Source of the DNA: Roseiarcus sp963767245
GTDB lineage: Bacteria > Pseudomonadota > Alphaproteobacteria > Rhizobiales > Beijerinckiaceae
NCBI GenBank assembly: GCA_963767245.1
Contig: CAVYDG010000016.1
Location: 5,819-69,818, forward strand
Direction: 5' to 3'
Length of the DNA stretch: 64,000 nt
Each line of letters starts with the position of its first letter. Positions within the stretch are counted from its first letter, which is position 1. A program made the translations under genes and the position numbers. The notes below the pieces were generated by a model, which saw only the letters and a list, made by a program, of their open reading frames with translations, was not told the DNA's origin and searched no databases. Below, piece by piece: positions 9,321 through 19,359 of the stretch.

Positions 9321-10868
9321 TCAGTGGAAGTAGCCGCGGCCGCGGATGTTGGCGTGACGGACGGGCTCGCGGTCCGAACGCCCGTCCTCATCAAGGAAAG
9401 CGCGATCGAGGCCGTTCTTGAGGATCGAGCGGATGGAGGCGACGGAGCGCGCCTTGATCGAGACGCCGCGCCGGCAGGCCGCGTCCACGCGCGCGCCGCC
9501 ATAGGTTCGCGTCAGAGCGAGGATGCCCAGGCAGGTGCGAAAGCCCTGCTCCGGATGAGGGCGGGCGATCATGATCGCCTCGCATAGGGCGGCGGTCGAG
9601 GGCCCGATCTTCTCGGCGTAGGTGATGACGCGGGCCGGCGTCCACGCGGCGTGGCGCCGGTGAGCGCTCGGCATGTGCTCGGCGATCGTCGTATGGCCGC
9701 GGCGGTTCGGCGCCCGCGGATGGCTGGCGACGCGTTGTCCCTTGTGGAAAATCTCGACCGTCTTGTCGGCGACGCGGACGTCGACGAGTTCGCGGATCAG
9801 CCGGAACGGCGTGGAATACCAGTGGCCGTCGACTTCGACATGGTAGTCGGGGGCGACGCGGCAGCGCTTCCAGACGGCGAAGGCGTAGGGCTCGTCGGGC
9901 AGCGCCTTCAGCGCCGGCTTGTCGATGGCCGTAAAGAGTTCGACACGGCTCGCGTCGTAACCCTTCATGACGCGGACGTTGATGTCGCCGACGTGTTCGG
10001 CGATCGCGACGTTGAGATCGGCGGCGCTGAAGAACCGCCGATTGCGCAGCCTGGCCAGAATCCAGCGCTCGGCGATCAGGACCGACTGCTCGACCTTGGC
10101 CTTGTCGCGCGGTTTGTAAGGCCGCGCCGGCAGGATCGCCACGCCGTAGTGGTCGGCGAACTCCAGATAGCTGCGGTTCAGGCCCGGCTCGTAGCGGTCC
10201 GGGTTGGTGACCGCGGCCTTGAGATTGTCGCAGACCACGAACTTCGGCGCGCCGCCCAGGAAAGCGAGCAGGTCCACGTGCGCGCCGATCCAGTCGGCGA
10301 TCTGCTCGCTCGGCCGCGCCTGCGCGAAGATGTAGCTCGACGCGCCCATGGCGGCGACGAACAGCTTCATCGGCCGCACCTCGCCGGTCGAAGGGTCGAT
10401 GACGTCGATCGTGTCGCCGGCGAAGTCGACGAACACCTTCTCGCCGGCGGCATGGCTTTGCCGCATCGACGGGCGCAGCCGGCTCTTGAAGGCGCCGTAT
10501 TGCTCGCAGAACCAACTGTAGCCGAACCCGTCCGGATGAGCGGCGCGATACTCCTCCCACAAGAGCGCCAGGGTGACGCCCTTGCGCCGCATCTCCTTGT
10601 CGAGCGCCGCCCATTCCGGTCGCGCACGAGCGCCCGCCGCATCCGGGGCCGCAGCCGGCGGGAACAGAAGGCGCTCCAGCGCCGCGTCGTCGAGCCCGTC
10701 CGGCAAGGGCCAGCCCAAGCCCGCCATGCGGGCGCGCTGGAGATACGAGTTCACAGACCCGTTGCTGAGCGACATGGCGCGCCCGATCACGCGCTCGCTC
10801 AACCCGCTCTCGAACTTCAAACGCAGGACATCGCGGATCTTCCGCATCGACAATCTCTCGGTTGGCAT
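9321..10868 (-). CDS. istA: IstA, IS21 transposase
   Basis: 515 residues, a normal length. The N-terminal helix-turn-helix (MRKIRDVLRLKFESGLSERV) is followed by a DDE integrase core with KVFVDFAGDT near residue 146 and FVVCDNLKAAV further on, then the Mu-transposase-like C-terminal domain (HWYSTPFRLIRE). It catalyses cut and strand transfer at the IS ends with IstB. It is intact and cotranscribed with istB. Confidence 0.93.
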   Translation of the reverse strand: MPTERLSMRKIRDVLRLKFESGLSERVIGRAMSLSNGSVNSYLQRARMAGLGWPLPDGLDDAALERLLFPPAAAPDAAGARARPEWAALDKEMRRKGVTLALLWEEYRAAHPDGFGYSWFCEQYGAFKSRLRPSMRQSHAAGEKVFVDFAGDTIDVIDPSTGEVRPMKLFVAAMGASSYIFAQARPSEQIADWIGAHVDLLAFLGGAPKFVVCDNLKAAVTNPDRYEPGLNRSYLEFADHYGVAILPARPYKPRDKAKVEQSVLIAERWILARLRNRRFFSAADLNVAIAEHVGDINVRVMKGYDASRVELFTAIDKPALKALPDEPYAFAVWKRCRVAPDYHVEVDGHWYSTPFRLIRELVDVRVADKTVEIFHKGQRVASHPRAPNRRGHTTIAEHMPSAHRRHAAWTPARVITYAEKIGPSTAALCEAIMIARPHPEQGFRTCLGILALTRTYGGARVDAACRRGVSIKARSVASIRSILKNGLDRAFLDEDGRSDREPVRHANIRGRGYFH

Positions 10869-11357
10869 GGACCCCTCGCTGTTGGACGAGGGCCCATAGG
10901 CCGCTGGGATTGTCGGCGGACGCGCCCGCCAGGATCATCCACAGGCTGCTCACGATCCCGTGGAATGACTGCTCACGATCGCGTGGAATCGGTGCTCATG
11001 ATCGCGTGGACTGAGCGCTCACGATCGTCTGGAATCGGCGCTCACGATGCCGTGGAATACGCACCTTCACGACCTCTCCCACATCGTGGACGACTTGCCA
11101 AACCTATTGACTCTTATTGAAACCGGCTCCTGCCAAGCGGTAAGCACTAACCAGCAAAAACGGTTGATGTGAGAATGCCCGGGTAGGGCATCACACCGTA
11201 GTGGCGTGGCCAGCGAGTTCGATGAGGGCGCGCCGCCGAGAATGCCGCGGCGGATCACCGAACCCACCGCAAGCCGCCGCATACGGACATGCGCAAGGGC
11301 TTTCGCGCGAGAGCTACAGCCGCGCCATCGTGCGCTAGCGGGGATCCCAGGAGCCTC

Positions 11358-11802
11358 TTATTGGCACGCCTCGCCCCCGTGGCCGAGCGAAAACCGGTTT
11401 AGGGAAATGCGCCATGAGCCCGAATAGATGCGCGCCGAAGTCGCCGCATCGAGGCGCCCGCAAAGCTTCACTTCGTCGATTTTGATGTTGCCGATGAGGC
11501 CGGTCGCGACGAAATCGACCGGGGCCGAAGTTTTCTCGCTCGCCGTCAGGTCGGCATAGGGCGAGGCATCGTGCTTGACGACGTTGACCGCGATCTCACC
11601 GTCTTTGGGCTGAGTAGCGCCCGGCGTCGAGAGACGAGGTTTCCCCAGCATGACGCGGCCATCAACAATTGCGACCGGAAAGGCAATCTCTTGCCCGGGC
11701 TTGAGTTCGACCGTCGGCCCAAGATCCTCGGCGCGCGACGCTTCGCAAGCGCTCCCGAGCGCAAGGACGAATGCACCGAGTGCAAACGCGGCGAAAGTCA
11801 TG
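11358..11802 (-). CDS. Exported hypothetical protein
   Basis: From MTFAAFALGAFVLALGSACEAS the protein has a typical signal peptide with an A-x-A type end (SRAED). A start at 11846 would add 15 residues. The mature part (~120 residues) is beta-rich and contains PGQEIAFPVAIVDGRVMLGKPR and GNIKIDEVKLCGRLD. It is likely periplasmic and its family is unknown. The upstream GNAT remnant is in the same orientation about 50 bases away. The stretch 11072-11357 between the IS21 and this gene shows nothing. Confidence 0.6.
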
Positions 11803-11853
11803 CTCGTGCGTCCGACCGGCGCCTCCGCGACGAGGTGACGATCCACGCTGACC

Positions 11854-12085
11854 TCACCCTAGTTCGAATGTGGTCACGCCAAAGCAGCTGTCGAGCCCGC
11901 GATTTTGGGTGCTCCCTTGTGTACATGCGCGCCGTCTCGAAGGTCGGCGTCATGCCGTGGCGCTTGGCCAGTTCGATGGCGGCAGAGTTGGCTTCCGGCG
12001 TATCGAGAAAGACGAATTGCCCGGTCACGCGCGACACGAGGCCCCGAAAGAGAAGGTCGGCGACGCCCGGGGGATGTCCCGAGGA
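11854..12085 (-). pseudogene. GNAT acetyltransferase C-terminal fragment
   Basis: The frame GVADLLFRGLVSRVTGQFVF, then LDTPEANSAAIELAKRHGM and FETARMYTREHP, is the C-terminal half of a GNAT-fold acetyltransferase (DUF1248-type C-terminus). After EHP the frame shifts; another frame gives the expected ending FGVTTFELG and stops at 11854. The 5' half is gone where the IS256 remnant begins (about 12080), so insertion of that element probably truncated the gene. Confidence 0.65.
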
Positions 12086-12490
12086 ATGTTGAAAAGGGAG
12101 GAGCGGCGTTGCTCGCCTTGAGCCTTTAGGCTCGGGGTGCTGATTCCACGAGAGGAAAGCAACGCCATGAAGAAGCATACCACGTCGACCGCGATTCCCA
12201 CGTATGCGTTGAAGGCCGAGCCGCTGGCGAGCATGTCGGTGAGCTTTGAACGCTTTTGCCCTGCCGCCGGGCTCGAGACGCTGAGCGAGATGCTGGAGCA
12301 GGATGCGACGGCGGCCTGTGGCGAGCGTCACGAGCGGGGTGAGCGACGCCAGGCGCACCGCTGGGGCGGACCAAAGGCAAGTTCGGCTTTCACGGTGGCA
12401 AGGTCGCGATCGAGCGCCCCCGGGTTCGCGGGCTCGATGGGGCCGAGCGGGTACTGTCGAGTTGGGAGAACGCGGTCATTCCCGCGCAGT
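12080..12490 (+). pseudogene. IS256-family transposase, N-terminal remnant
   Basis: From ATG 12167 (ribosome site GAGGAAAG) the protein reads MKKHTTSTAIPTYALKAEPL, then FERFCPAAGLETLSEMLEQD and CGERHERGERRQAHRWG, an IS256/mutator N-terminus. At ~12363 one base is missing. In the next frame it continues TKGKFGFHGGKVAIERPRVR and LSSWENAV before homology stops near 12490. The left tip is probably within GGAATGTTGAAAAGGG at about 12080. The catalytic region is absent. Confidence 0.7.
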
Positions 12491-12539
12491 GACGCTGTAT
12501 GGCGACAGCCTTTGCGGCAGCACGCCGCTGCGAAGATCG

Positions 12540-12745
12540 ACGTGCCGGATATCCCGCCGTCATCATCCCGGTCATCGCCCAGCACTACCCGATGCTGCAG
12601 CGGAACCCGCTCTACACCGGTCTCACCCGGGGCAAGCGGCTCGTATCCTCGTCGGCCAGAAGAAGGCCATCGTGATCGCCGTTCCGCAATGTTTCGGGCC
12701 GGCGACGCTGGTCGAAGCTTGACGAGTGGCTTCGGGTCGGCGCGC
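12540..12745 (+). pseudogene. RecD2-like helicase, C-terminal fragment
   Basis: The frame YPAVIIPVIAQHYPMLQRNP, then LYTGLTRGKRLV, matches the C-terminal helicase motifs of the RecD2-like gene at 16407-18612. A base is lost after KRLV; another frame continues LVGQKKAIVIAV. Only this motif-V/VI region is present. It is the third damaged copy of this helicase in the window. Confidence 0.7.
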
Positions 12746-12762
12746 CCTCCCGATCGTCGAAC

Positions 12763-12922
12763 TCATCGAAGGTGATTGAAGCGCGCCACCTCGCCCCAAA
12801 AATGCGAAGCGCTTCTTCGATCGCGCCTGCCTTGCCCTTCGCTGCTCCGTCAGCGCGATCTTCCGAGCCTCCGCCTCGCCGTGCTGTTCGCGCAGCAGAG
12901 CGACTGCGACCGGCGCTTTCAT
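12763..12922 (-). pseudogene. Small conserved alphaproteobacterial protein, frameshifted
   Basis: MKAPVAVALLREQHGEAEAR, then ARQARSKKRFAFL, resembles a family of ~55-residue proteins (LLRERHG...ARSRKRFxFW) common next to integrases and plasmid genes in Hyphomicrobiales. An A-run of five at ~12794-12798 appears one base too long; removing it restores the ending FWGEVARFNHLR and a stop at 12763. It lies just downstream of the integrase fragment. Function unknown. Confidence 0.45.
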
Positions 12923-12981
12923 GAAGTGGGAGACCCGCCTGTCTCTCCCGTCCGCGCGCTCGTTTCCTGTCGCTCGCCCCT

Positions 12982-13284
12982 TCATGGCCCGCCCGCTGCG
13001 TAGGCTCGATCGAGCGCCTTGACCGCGTCCTCGCCGCCGCGCATGGCGTGGGTGTAGTGACTTAACGTCACGACCGCGCTCTTGTGGCCGGCGAGCTTGG
13101 CGACCAGGCCGACCTCGACGCCCTGCGCCTGCAGCGTCGAGATGAAGCTGTGGCGCGCGCTGTGGGGCGTGACGGCCGGCAGCCCAAGGCGCTTCAGCAT
13201 GGGGGCCCAGTAGCGCTTGCGGAAGCTTCCGTAGACCAACGGCCCGCCGCCGCCCTCGCGCGGCAGAGGCCATGCTCGCGGCAC
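12982..13284 (-). pseudogene. Tyrosine recombinase, catalytic C-terminal fragment
   Basis: The frame contains TPHSARHSFISTLQAQGVEV, LAGHKSAVVTLSHYTHAM and AVKALDRAYAAGGP. This gives the HxxR box, the GH box and the catalytic tyrosine of phage-type integrases. The N-terminal arm, core-binding domain and first catalytic Arg are missing, cut at ~13290 where a coiled-coil gene is joined. Confidence 0.75.
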
Positions 13285-13289
13285 GCCGG

Positions 13290-14146
13290 GGGCGGGGAAG
13301 CCGTTCGGCCGTTTCCGAGCGTGCGCTCATGACGCCGAGTTCTTGGGTCAGCTTGGCGACGCTAATCCGGTGTGCCTCCTCGGCGTCGAGAAGGGCGGAC
13401 TTCAGTTTACCGTGAGTCTGTCTTTTCCTGGCTCATCGCGACCTCAAACTCTTTGAGACCCCGGTTTGCGTCGTCGTGCCCGCTCCTCAGTTCGTCAAGT
13501 TGGCGTTTGAGCTTCGATTCGTTCGCGATGAGCTCATCGTTGAGCGTCTTGAGGGAACGATTTTCCTGCGTCAGTAGATCATGCTGGCCATGCAGACTCG
13601 CCGATTGTCCTCGAACTCGCGCTCAATTCCCGCTAGTTTGGCGGTGCGTTCGGCGAGCGTGGCGAGCGCCTCCGACGACGCGGCCTCCGCGGTTGTGACA
13701 GCGCGTTCGAGATCGCCGATCCGCGCTCTCAGGTCGTCCTGCTTGACGATCAGTGCGCTTCGTTCGAGCGTCAGCGCGGCGTGTTCGCCTTTTACGCGCC
13801 CATGCTCGACCGTCAGGGCTGCGAGCTTCCTTTCGGCCTCGACAAGGGTGATTTTCGTGCGCTCGATTTCCGCCAAAGTTTGGCCGATAGGGGTCAGGGT
13901 CTCGTGAAACCGCGCTCGGATCGCCTCAATGTTGCGGAACGAGTATTCGACCGCGTCGAGCTGCGCACGCAGATCTTCATTGCGCCGGCCGATCGCCGCG
14001 AAAATGCGTGCGACCTTCTGAGACTTCGGCGTCGCCTCTCCTCTCCGAGCCGTCTCGCTGCGGGCGTCATCGCGGTAAGGGGATTGCCCCGCGTCGTTTG
14101 CTGGCGCCGGACGGTTCGCGAATAGCTTCCTCCAAACTGAAACCAA
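13290..14146 (-). pseudogene. Coiled-coil protein, multiply frameshifted and 3' truncated
   Basis: Starts MVSVWRKLFANRPAPANDAG and continues as a long heptad-rich coiled coil (NEDLRAQLDAVEYSFRNIEA, LAEIERTKITLVEAERKL, LRARIGDLERAVTTAEAASS). After GIEREFEDNRRV the frame breaks (~13590) and resumes as LHGQHDLLTQENRSLKTLND to VAMSQEKTDSR. A second one-base insertion near 13410 shifts it again into KLKSALLDAEEAHRISVAKL and SARSETAERL, where it fuses to the integrase fragment at ~13290. It resembles crescentin-like coiled-coil proteins of Hyphomicrobiales with unknown role. The 14147-14588 stretch upstream shows no gene. Confidence 0.65.
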
Positions 14147-14651
14147 GTGTGCATCTCCCGACGAGCCTCAATGATTTGCGGCCGACTACACGAACGCAAT
14201 AGAAATTTACTCGCAGTCACGCATTAGGCAACAGCGCTCGCCCGGCGTTCGGACGCCGCTAATTCTCAGGCGGGGCCTGGACACCTGCGGCCGATTTCGG
14301 GCGAGACCCGATGCCTTGCGCGTTCCAAGGGAAGCGCCTGCCGACGGCGGCCGGCTCCGGCCTCGAATGCAATATGAGATTCGGCCCCGACAAAACCGGC
14401 GCCGTTAAAGAGCGCCTTCGGGATAATCATGGAGGCCGCCCGCGCGACCGGCCCACAAGGCCGCGAGCCTTCACCCCGCAAGCTGATGTGAGACAGCGCT
14501 CATTGCAGGAGGGCTCGGGCCTTGAGCCTCGTCGACGGGGCTGGTAACCAAGCATTATCGCGATCGCTCTAGTCTGAGTTTCTCCGCCGTGCGGTCGCAA
14601 TCTTCGTCTTCGCGGGCGGCGCCATGGGGGCAAGGGTGGGTGACAAGGCGA

Positions 14652-15515
14652 ATGCTGTTTAGGCTCAAGCCGCTGGTTTACCGGCCCGTTGGCTGTGCGG
14701 CGCTTGCGATGACCGTGCTGGTCTCGGGGTGCAGCGGCGGCGGCCCGCTGGAATTTGACCGGGTCTTCTCGGGCGACGTCTCATCGGACACCCGTCTCAA
14801 GCCGAAGAACTACCCGATCCACGGCATCGACGTGTCCAAGTTCCAGGGCGATATTGATTGGAACGCGGTCGCCAACAGCGGCGTCAAGTTCGCCTGGATC
14901 AAGGCGACTGAGGGCGGCGACCGGGACGCGCGCTTCCAGGCAAACTGGGAGGGGGCCAAGGCCGCCGGCATCCCCCACGGCGCCTATCACTTCGTCTATT
15001 GGTGCCGCTCGCCGCTCGAAGAGATCCAAATCTTCGAACAGAATGCGCCGGTCGAGGACGACGCGCTCCCGCCGGTGCTCGACGCCGAGGCGACGCCAAC
15101 CTCACCGACCTGCCGCCGCCATGTCAGTCGAGACGAGGCAATCGCCGACATGCAGGTCATGCTGCAGGAGATGGAGCGTCATTACAGCAAGCGACCGATC
15201 ATCTACACGACGGTCGACTTCTACGAGGCGAATTTTTCCAACGGCGCGTTGATGGACTATCCGATCTGGGTGCGCTCAACCAAACACCATCCTGCCGTGA
15301 AGTACGGCTCGCGCGCCTGGCATTTCTGGCAGTATCAATCCGACGGCCGGGTCCCGGGCATCGGCGGCAACGTCGATGAGGACGCCTTCTACGGCACCAA
15401 GGAACAGTGGGACGCCTTTCTGAGGGAGCCGGGGGTGCGCCCCGCGCAGACCGGTGCCGGAGGGCCTGCGCCGGCCCCTACGACCTCGCAGACGGCGGCT
15501 GCGGAGCCGCGGTAG
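14652..15515 (+). CDS. GH25-family lysozyme, lipoprotein
   Basis: From MLFRLKPLVYRPVGCAAL the N-terminus is a lipoprotein signal with lipobox LVSGC (Cys27), so the enzyme is probably anchored in the periplasm. The mature domain is glycoside hydrolase family 25: HGIDVSKFQGDIDW, AWIKATEGGD, GAYHFVYWC, the catalytic-type VLDAEATPT, and WHFWQYQSDGRVPGI. GH25 enzymes cleave the MurNAc-GlcNAc bond of peptidoglycan. An Ala/Pro-rich tail ends the protein. A longer frame from 14589 exists, but the lipobox spacing favours 14652. It appears intact. Confidence 0.88.
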   Translation: MLFRLKPLVYRPVGCAALAMTVLVSGCSGGGPLEFDRVFSGDVSSDTRLKPKNYPIHGIDVSKFQGDIDWNAVANSGVKFAWIKATEGGDRDARFQANWEGAKAAGIPHGAYHFVYWCRSPLEEIQIFEQNAPVEDDALPPVLDAEATPTSPTCRRHVSRDEAIADMQVMLQEMERHYSKRPIIYTTVDFYEANFSNGALMDYPIWVRSTKHHPAVKYGSRAWHFWQYQSDGRVPGIGGNVDEDAFYGTKEQWDAFLREPGVRPAQTGAGGPAPAPTTSQTAAAEPR

Positions 15516-15589
15516 TCCATCGCCGAGCCCGCCTGCCCCCCGCGGAATAAGGCGCGCATCGTCTGGCCTCGAACAATGCTCACCTCCCC

Positions 15590-15960
15590 CAGTCTCCTTG
15601 TGTCTGCCGCCCGTCCGAACGTCCTTGTCTGCGGATGAAATAGCCCTTGTCGGACTCGCCAATCAACTTCGGACGTCCGGACGGACGGACGCAGGACATG
15701 ATGAAGGGGAGACGGCGCCGCGAGCTCAGGTACTGTCATCGCCGGGCATGGCGTCTGTGGCCCTTCCTCGCCCTTCCGGCCGCTGACGACGGCCGATGAG
15801 GAATTGGCGAGCTACATCGATGGGTGAGAGCCGAAGCGGCCGTCAACGGCGCCTTCCGTGGCTCGGATCGCACATGAGACGCGGCCTGAAGGCGCACTCG
15901 CGAACGTCCACACGCGCGTGCGCGAGACCTAACTGACATTGAGGAACGTGCGGCGATTGG
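15590..15960 (+). repeat. Composite dispersed repeat (P module then R module)
   Basis: The first part (about 15606-15740) has the inverted pair CCGTCCGAACGTCC / GGACGTCCGGACGG about 60 bp apart and is shared with 18740-18890 and 19722-19810. The second part (about 15770-15955) is the R module: CGCCCTTCCGG, GACGACGGCC, ATGAGGAATTGGCGAGCTAC, CATCGATGGGTG, GGCGCCTTCCGTG, then GCGAACGTCCACACGCGCG and TGACATTGAGGAAC. No coding frame is convincing. Confidence 0.7.
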
Positions 15961-16064
15961 CAGCGAACGGCCTTGGCGAGGGCGGCAATTTGTTTTCGGC
16001 CGATTTTCCTAGCAATGTCGCCAGTCGGGTGGCGAAAATCAGGGCGACCGGTTAGAGGAAGGGC

Positions 16065-16346
16065 ATGCATCTGTCGAACGAAGGGCTGCTTGTCATTTTG
16101 GTCGTCGGCGTCATTGCCGGATGGCTGGCGGGCAAGATTGTTAAGGGGCATGGGTTGGGTCTCGTCGGCGACGCGGCAGTCGGCATCGTCGGGGCGCTCA
16201 TCGGTGACTGGCTCTTGCATCGCTTTGGACTCCATTTCGGCGCTGGCATCATTGGTCTCGCCATCAACGCCACAATCTGAGCGATCGTGTTGCTACTGGC
16301 TTTGCGGCTTCTCGGCGCGGGCGGATGGGGCGGTCAATGGCGATGA
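16065..16346 (+). pseudogene. GlsB/YeaQ/YmgE-type stress membrane protein with internal stop
   Basis: MHLSNEGLLVILVVGVIAGW, then LAGKIVKGHGLGLVGDAAVG and GALIGDWLL, is a transglycosylase-associated (GlsB/YeaQ/YmgE) small membrane protein with three hydrophobic segments. After INATI there is an in-frame TGA at 16278-16280. Past it the same frame continues AIVLLLALRLLGAGG, the expected last membrane helix, to a stop at 16344-16346. Family members have Gly here (GGA), so a single G to T change explains the stop. A 71-residue product lacking the last helix could still be made. Confidence 0.75.
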
Positions 16347-16406
16347 GGCTGGGACGCGAAGGCAATTAGAAGCCAGGGTGGTAAAACGGACGATCCCGTA
16401 ACTCGC

Positions 16407-18612
16407 ATGAGGCCAACGCCGGAATCGTCGATCCAGGAAGTGCTCGCCGGCCTCGTCGAGCGCGTCACCTTCCACAACGCCGAGAACGGCTTTTGCGTCC
16501 TCAGGGCGAAAGCGCGCGGTCATCGCGATTTGGTGACCGTGGTCGGCCATGCCGCGATCATCTCCGCCGGCGAGTGGATCACGGCGTCCGGCGAATGGAT
16601 CAATGATCGCGCCCATGGCCAGCAGTTCAAGGCGCGGTTCCTCAAGACCTCGGCGCCGAGTTCGATCGACGGGATCGAGAAATATCTCGGCTCCGGGATG
16701 ATCCGGGGCATCGGGCCCGTCTATGCCAAGAAGATGGTCAAGGCCTTCGGGGAGAAGGTCTTCGACGTCATCGAGGCCGAGCCCGGCCGGCTTCGCGAGG
16801 TGACGGGCATTGGCGCGGTTCGGGCCAAGCGGATCACCGACGCCTGGGCCGAGCAGAAGATCGTCCGGGAGATCATGGTTTTCCTTCACAGCAACGGGGT
16901 CGGAACTGCCCGCGCGGTTCGCATCTTCAAGACCTATGGGGCTGACGCTGTCCAGGTGATGAGTGAGAACCCCTATCGGCTTGCCCGGGATATTCGAGGC
17001 ATCGGTTTTAAGACCGCCGATGCGATCGCCATGAAGCTCGGCATCGAGAAGACGGCGATGATCCGGTTGCGCGCCGGCGTCTCGTACGCCTTGACCGAGG
17101 CGATGGACGAAGGGCATTGCGGGCTGCCGACCGATCAATTGATCCCGCTCGCCGAGAAATTGCTCGAAGCGCCGAAGGAATTGATCCTGACGGCCCTCGA
17201 GCTCGAACAATCAGAGGGCGTCGTAATCGCCGATCGCGTCGGCGACACCGCCTGCACCTTCCTGGCTGGCCTCTACAGGGCGGAGCAAGCAATTGCCGAT
17301 CGGCTCATTCGCATCGCCAACGGCAAGCTTCCTTGGGCATGGATTGACGAAGAGAAGGCCATTCCCTGGGTCGAAAGTCGCAGCGGCCTCCAGCTGGCCG
17401 ACAGTCAGAAGGCGGCGATCCGGCTGGCGCTGAAGGCGAAGGCGCTGGTGATCACCGGCGGGCCGGGCGTCGGCAAGACGACGATCGTCAATTCGATCCT
17501 CAAGATCCTCGCGGCCAAAGGCGTGCGATTGTTGCTTTGCGCCCCGACGGGCCGGGCGGCCAAGCGCATGACCGAAGCGACGGGCATGGAGGCCAGGACG
17601 ATCCACCGGCTCTTGGAGGTCGATCCGAAGAGCGGTGGTTTCAAGCGCAACGCCGACAATCCCCTCGAGTGCGATCTGCTCGTCGTTGACGAGGCCTCGA
17701 TGGTCGATGTCATGCTGATGCAAGCGCTCATGAAAGCGACGCCAGACAACGCGGCTTTGCTTATCGTCGGCGATATCGACCAACTGCCATCGGTCGGACC
17801 TGGGCAGGTGCTGGCCGACATCATCGGCTCGGGCGCCGTGCCTGTAGTGCGATTGACCGAGGTGTTCCGGCAGGCCGCGGCCAGCCGGATCATCATCAAC
17901 GCCCACCGCAGTGATGCCCGATTTCACCGCGCCTGCCGGCGACAGCGACTTCTACTTCGTTACAGCCGAAGATCCCGAGACTGCCGTTGAACGCATCTTG
18001 GAACTGGTGAAGTCCCGCATTCCCAAGCGCTTCGGCTTGAACCCGATCCGGGACATCCAGGTGCTCTGTCCGATGAACCGCGGCGGCGTTGGCGCGCGTT
18101 CGCTCAACATCGAACTGCAGGCGGCATTGAACCCCGCCGGCGAGCGCAAAGTGGAGCGGTTCGGCTGGACGTTTGCGCCTGGCGACAAGGTCATGCAGAT
18201 CGAAAACGACTATGACAAGGAAGTCTATAACGGCGACATCGGCTATATCGACGACGTCGACCGCGAGGCGGGCGAACTCAGGGCGAGCTTCGACGGGCGC
18301 TCGGTGACTTACGGTTTTGGCGAACTTGACACGCTGGTTCCCGCCTATGCCGCCACCATCCACAAGAGCCAGGGCTCGGAATATCCCGCGGTGATCATCC
18401 CGGTCCTCACCCAGCACTACGCGATGTTGCAGCGAAATCTCCTCTATACCGGCGTCACCCGGGGCAAGAGGCTTGTGGTTCTCGTCGGCCAGAAAAAGGC
18501 AATCGCGATCGCGGTTCGCAACGCGTCCGGCCGGCGCCGCTGGTCGAAACTCGCGGAATGGCTTCGGCTCGGCGCAGTGCGCGATTCGCTCGCGACCTCG
18601 CAATTTGGATGA
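16407..18612 (+). pseudogene. recD2: RecD2-like superfamily I DNA helicase, frameshifted
   Basis: The first frame (527 codons) has the RecD2 N-terminal domain (VERVTFHNAENGFCVLRAKA), helix-hairpin-helix repeats (GMIRGIGPVYAKKMV, VTGIGAVRAKRI, DIRGIGFKTADAIA), Walker A GGPGVGKTT near residue 352, CAPTGRAAKRM and Walker B LLVVDEASMVD. At ~17905 a short stretch is missing inside INAHR...MPDF. The rest (17911-18612) is open in another frame with GDKVMQIENDYDKEVYNGDI, AYAATIHKSQGSEYPAVIIP and YTGVTRGKRLVVLVG. The family unwinds DNA 5' to 3'. It is the most complete of three copies in the window; the break should inactivate it. Confidence 0.88.
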
Positions 18613-18689
18613 GCAAGACTGCGCTCGACGACACTGAGTCCGTCGACACGCAATAGCATCTTCCGGCGACCTCGCTCCGAATTGAGCGT

Positions 18690-18920
18690 TTGGCCCAGCC
18701 GACCTCCCGATCGAGCCGCGCCGGCCCCCTATGTCTGCCGCACGTCCGTCCGAACGTCCCGGCCTTTCGGATGAGATGGACCTTGGCGGGCGCGTCGATC
18801 AGCTTCGGACGTTCGGACGGACGGACGCTGGACGTCAGGGTGGGGGGATGCGGCGCGCCGCGAGCCCGATGCTATCATCACGGCGTCTTCGCGAACGTCC
18901 ACACGCACGCGCGCATCGCG
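18690..18920 (+). repeat. Dispersed repeat, P module
   Basis: ACGTCCGTCCGAACGTCC at ~18746 and the inverted counterpart GGACGTTCGGACGGACG at ~18815 bracket ~55 bp. They are followed by CGCGAGCCCGATGCTATCAT and then GCGAACGTCCACACGCACGC, the edge motif of the R module. It aligns with 15606-15740. Confidence 0.6.
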
Positions 18921-19359
18921 GTGGAGATCGCGGAGAGGACGAGGCGCAAGGCCGTCACGATCCAAGGAACGCACCGCTCGCGATGCGGAAACTCTCGGCC
19001 CTCTATGGGCGCGATGCTTGACGTGGACAACTCGCCGGAATTGTGGTTCAAATTTCCTCGGGCCGCATCGGGATCCAGCAATCCCTTCGCGTCGCGGCCG
19101 GGTTGTCACCTTGGAAAATATGAAAAGCCCCACCCAGTTAATTGCGGGCTGGGCGAGGCCTAGCGCGCGCCAACTGGCGGTGCAGCGGGCGCGCGCCACT
19201 CACCTCCTACCTCATAGGAGCAGCCGCCTCAAGAAGCGGTCGAAGGACCCCCTGGAGGCCGACGACACGAAGCTGGTTGGCCTCTGGCGATCATTTTCGG
19301 GGAACTCGGCGCGCGGCTCGATACGCGCCGGAGCTCGGGGCAGCCGCATTCCCTATGGC

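Larger units (their letters stand above)
8421..11063 (-). mobile_element. Complete IS21-family element (type B)
   Basis: Outer tips read inward are TGCGCATTCCACGG (left) and TGCGTATTCCACGG (right). Each end has several further copies of a TTCCACG...ATCGTGAGC unit (8421-8520 and about 10945-11063), the multiple terminal transposase sites of IS21. It is flanked by an 8-bp direct repeat CCTTCACG (8413-8420 and 11064-11071), a clean target duplication, so insertion was recent. It encodes intact istA and istB on the minus strand. Confidence 0.92.

Noticed and set aside
9651..11120. A 489-codon plus-strand frame
   Set aside because: It is antisense to istA and its product is Arg/Asp/Gly-rich shadow sequence typical of GC-rich DNA.
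16293..17210. A 305-codon minus-strand frame over recD2
   Set aside because: Shadow of the helicase gene; composition is Asp/Gly/His/Leu-rich without domain motifs.
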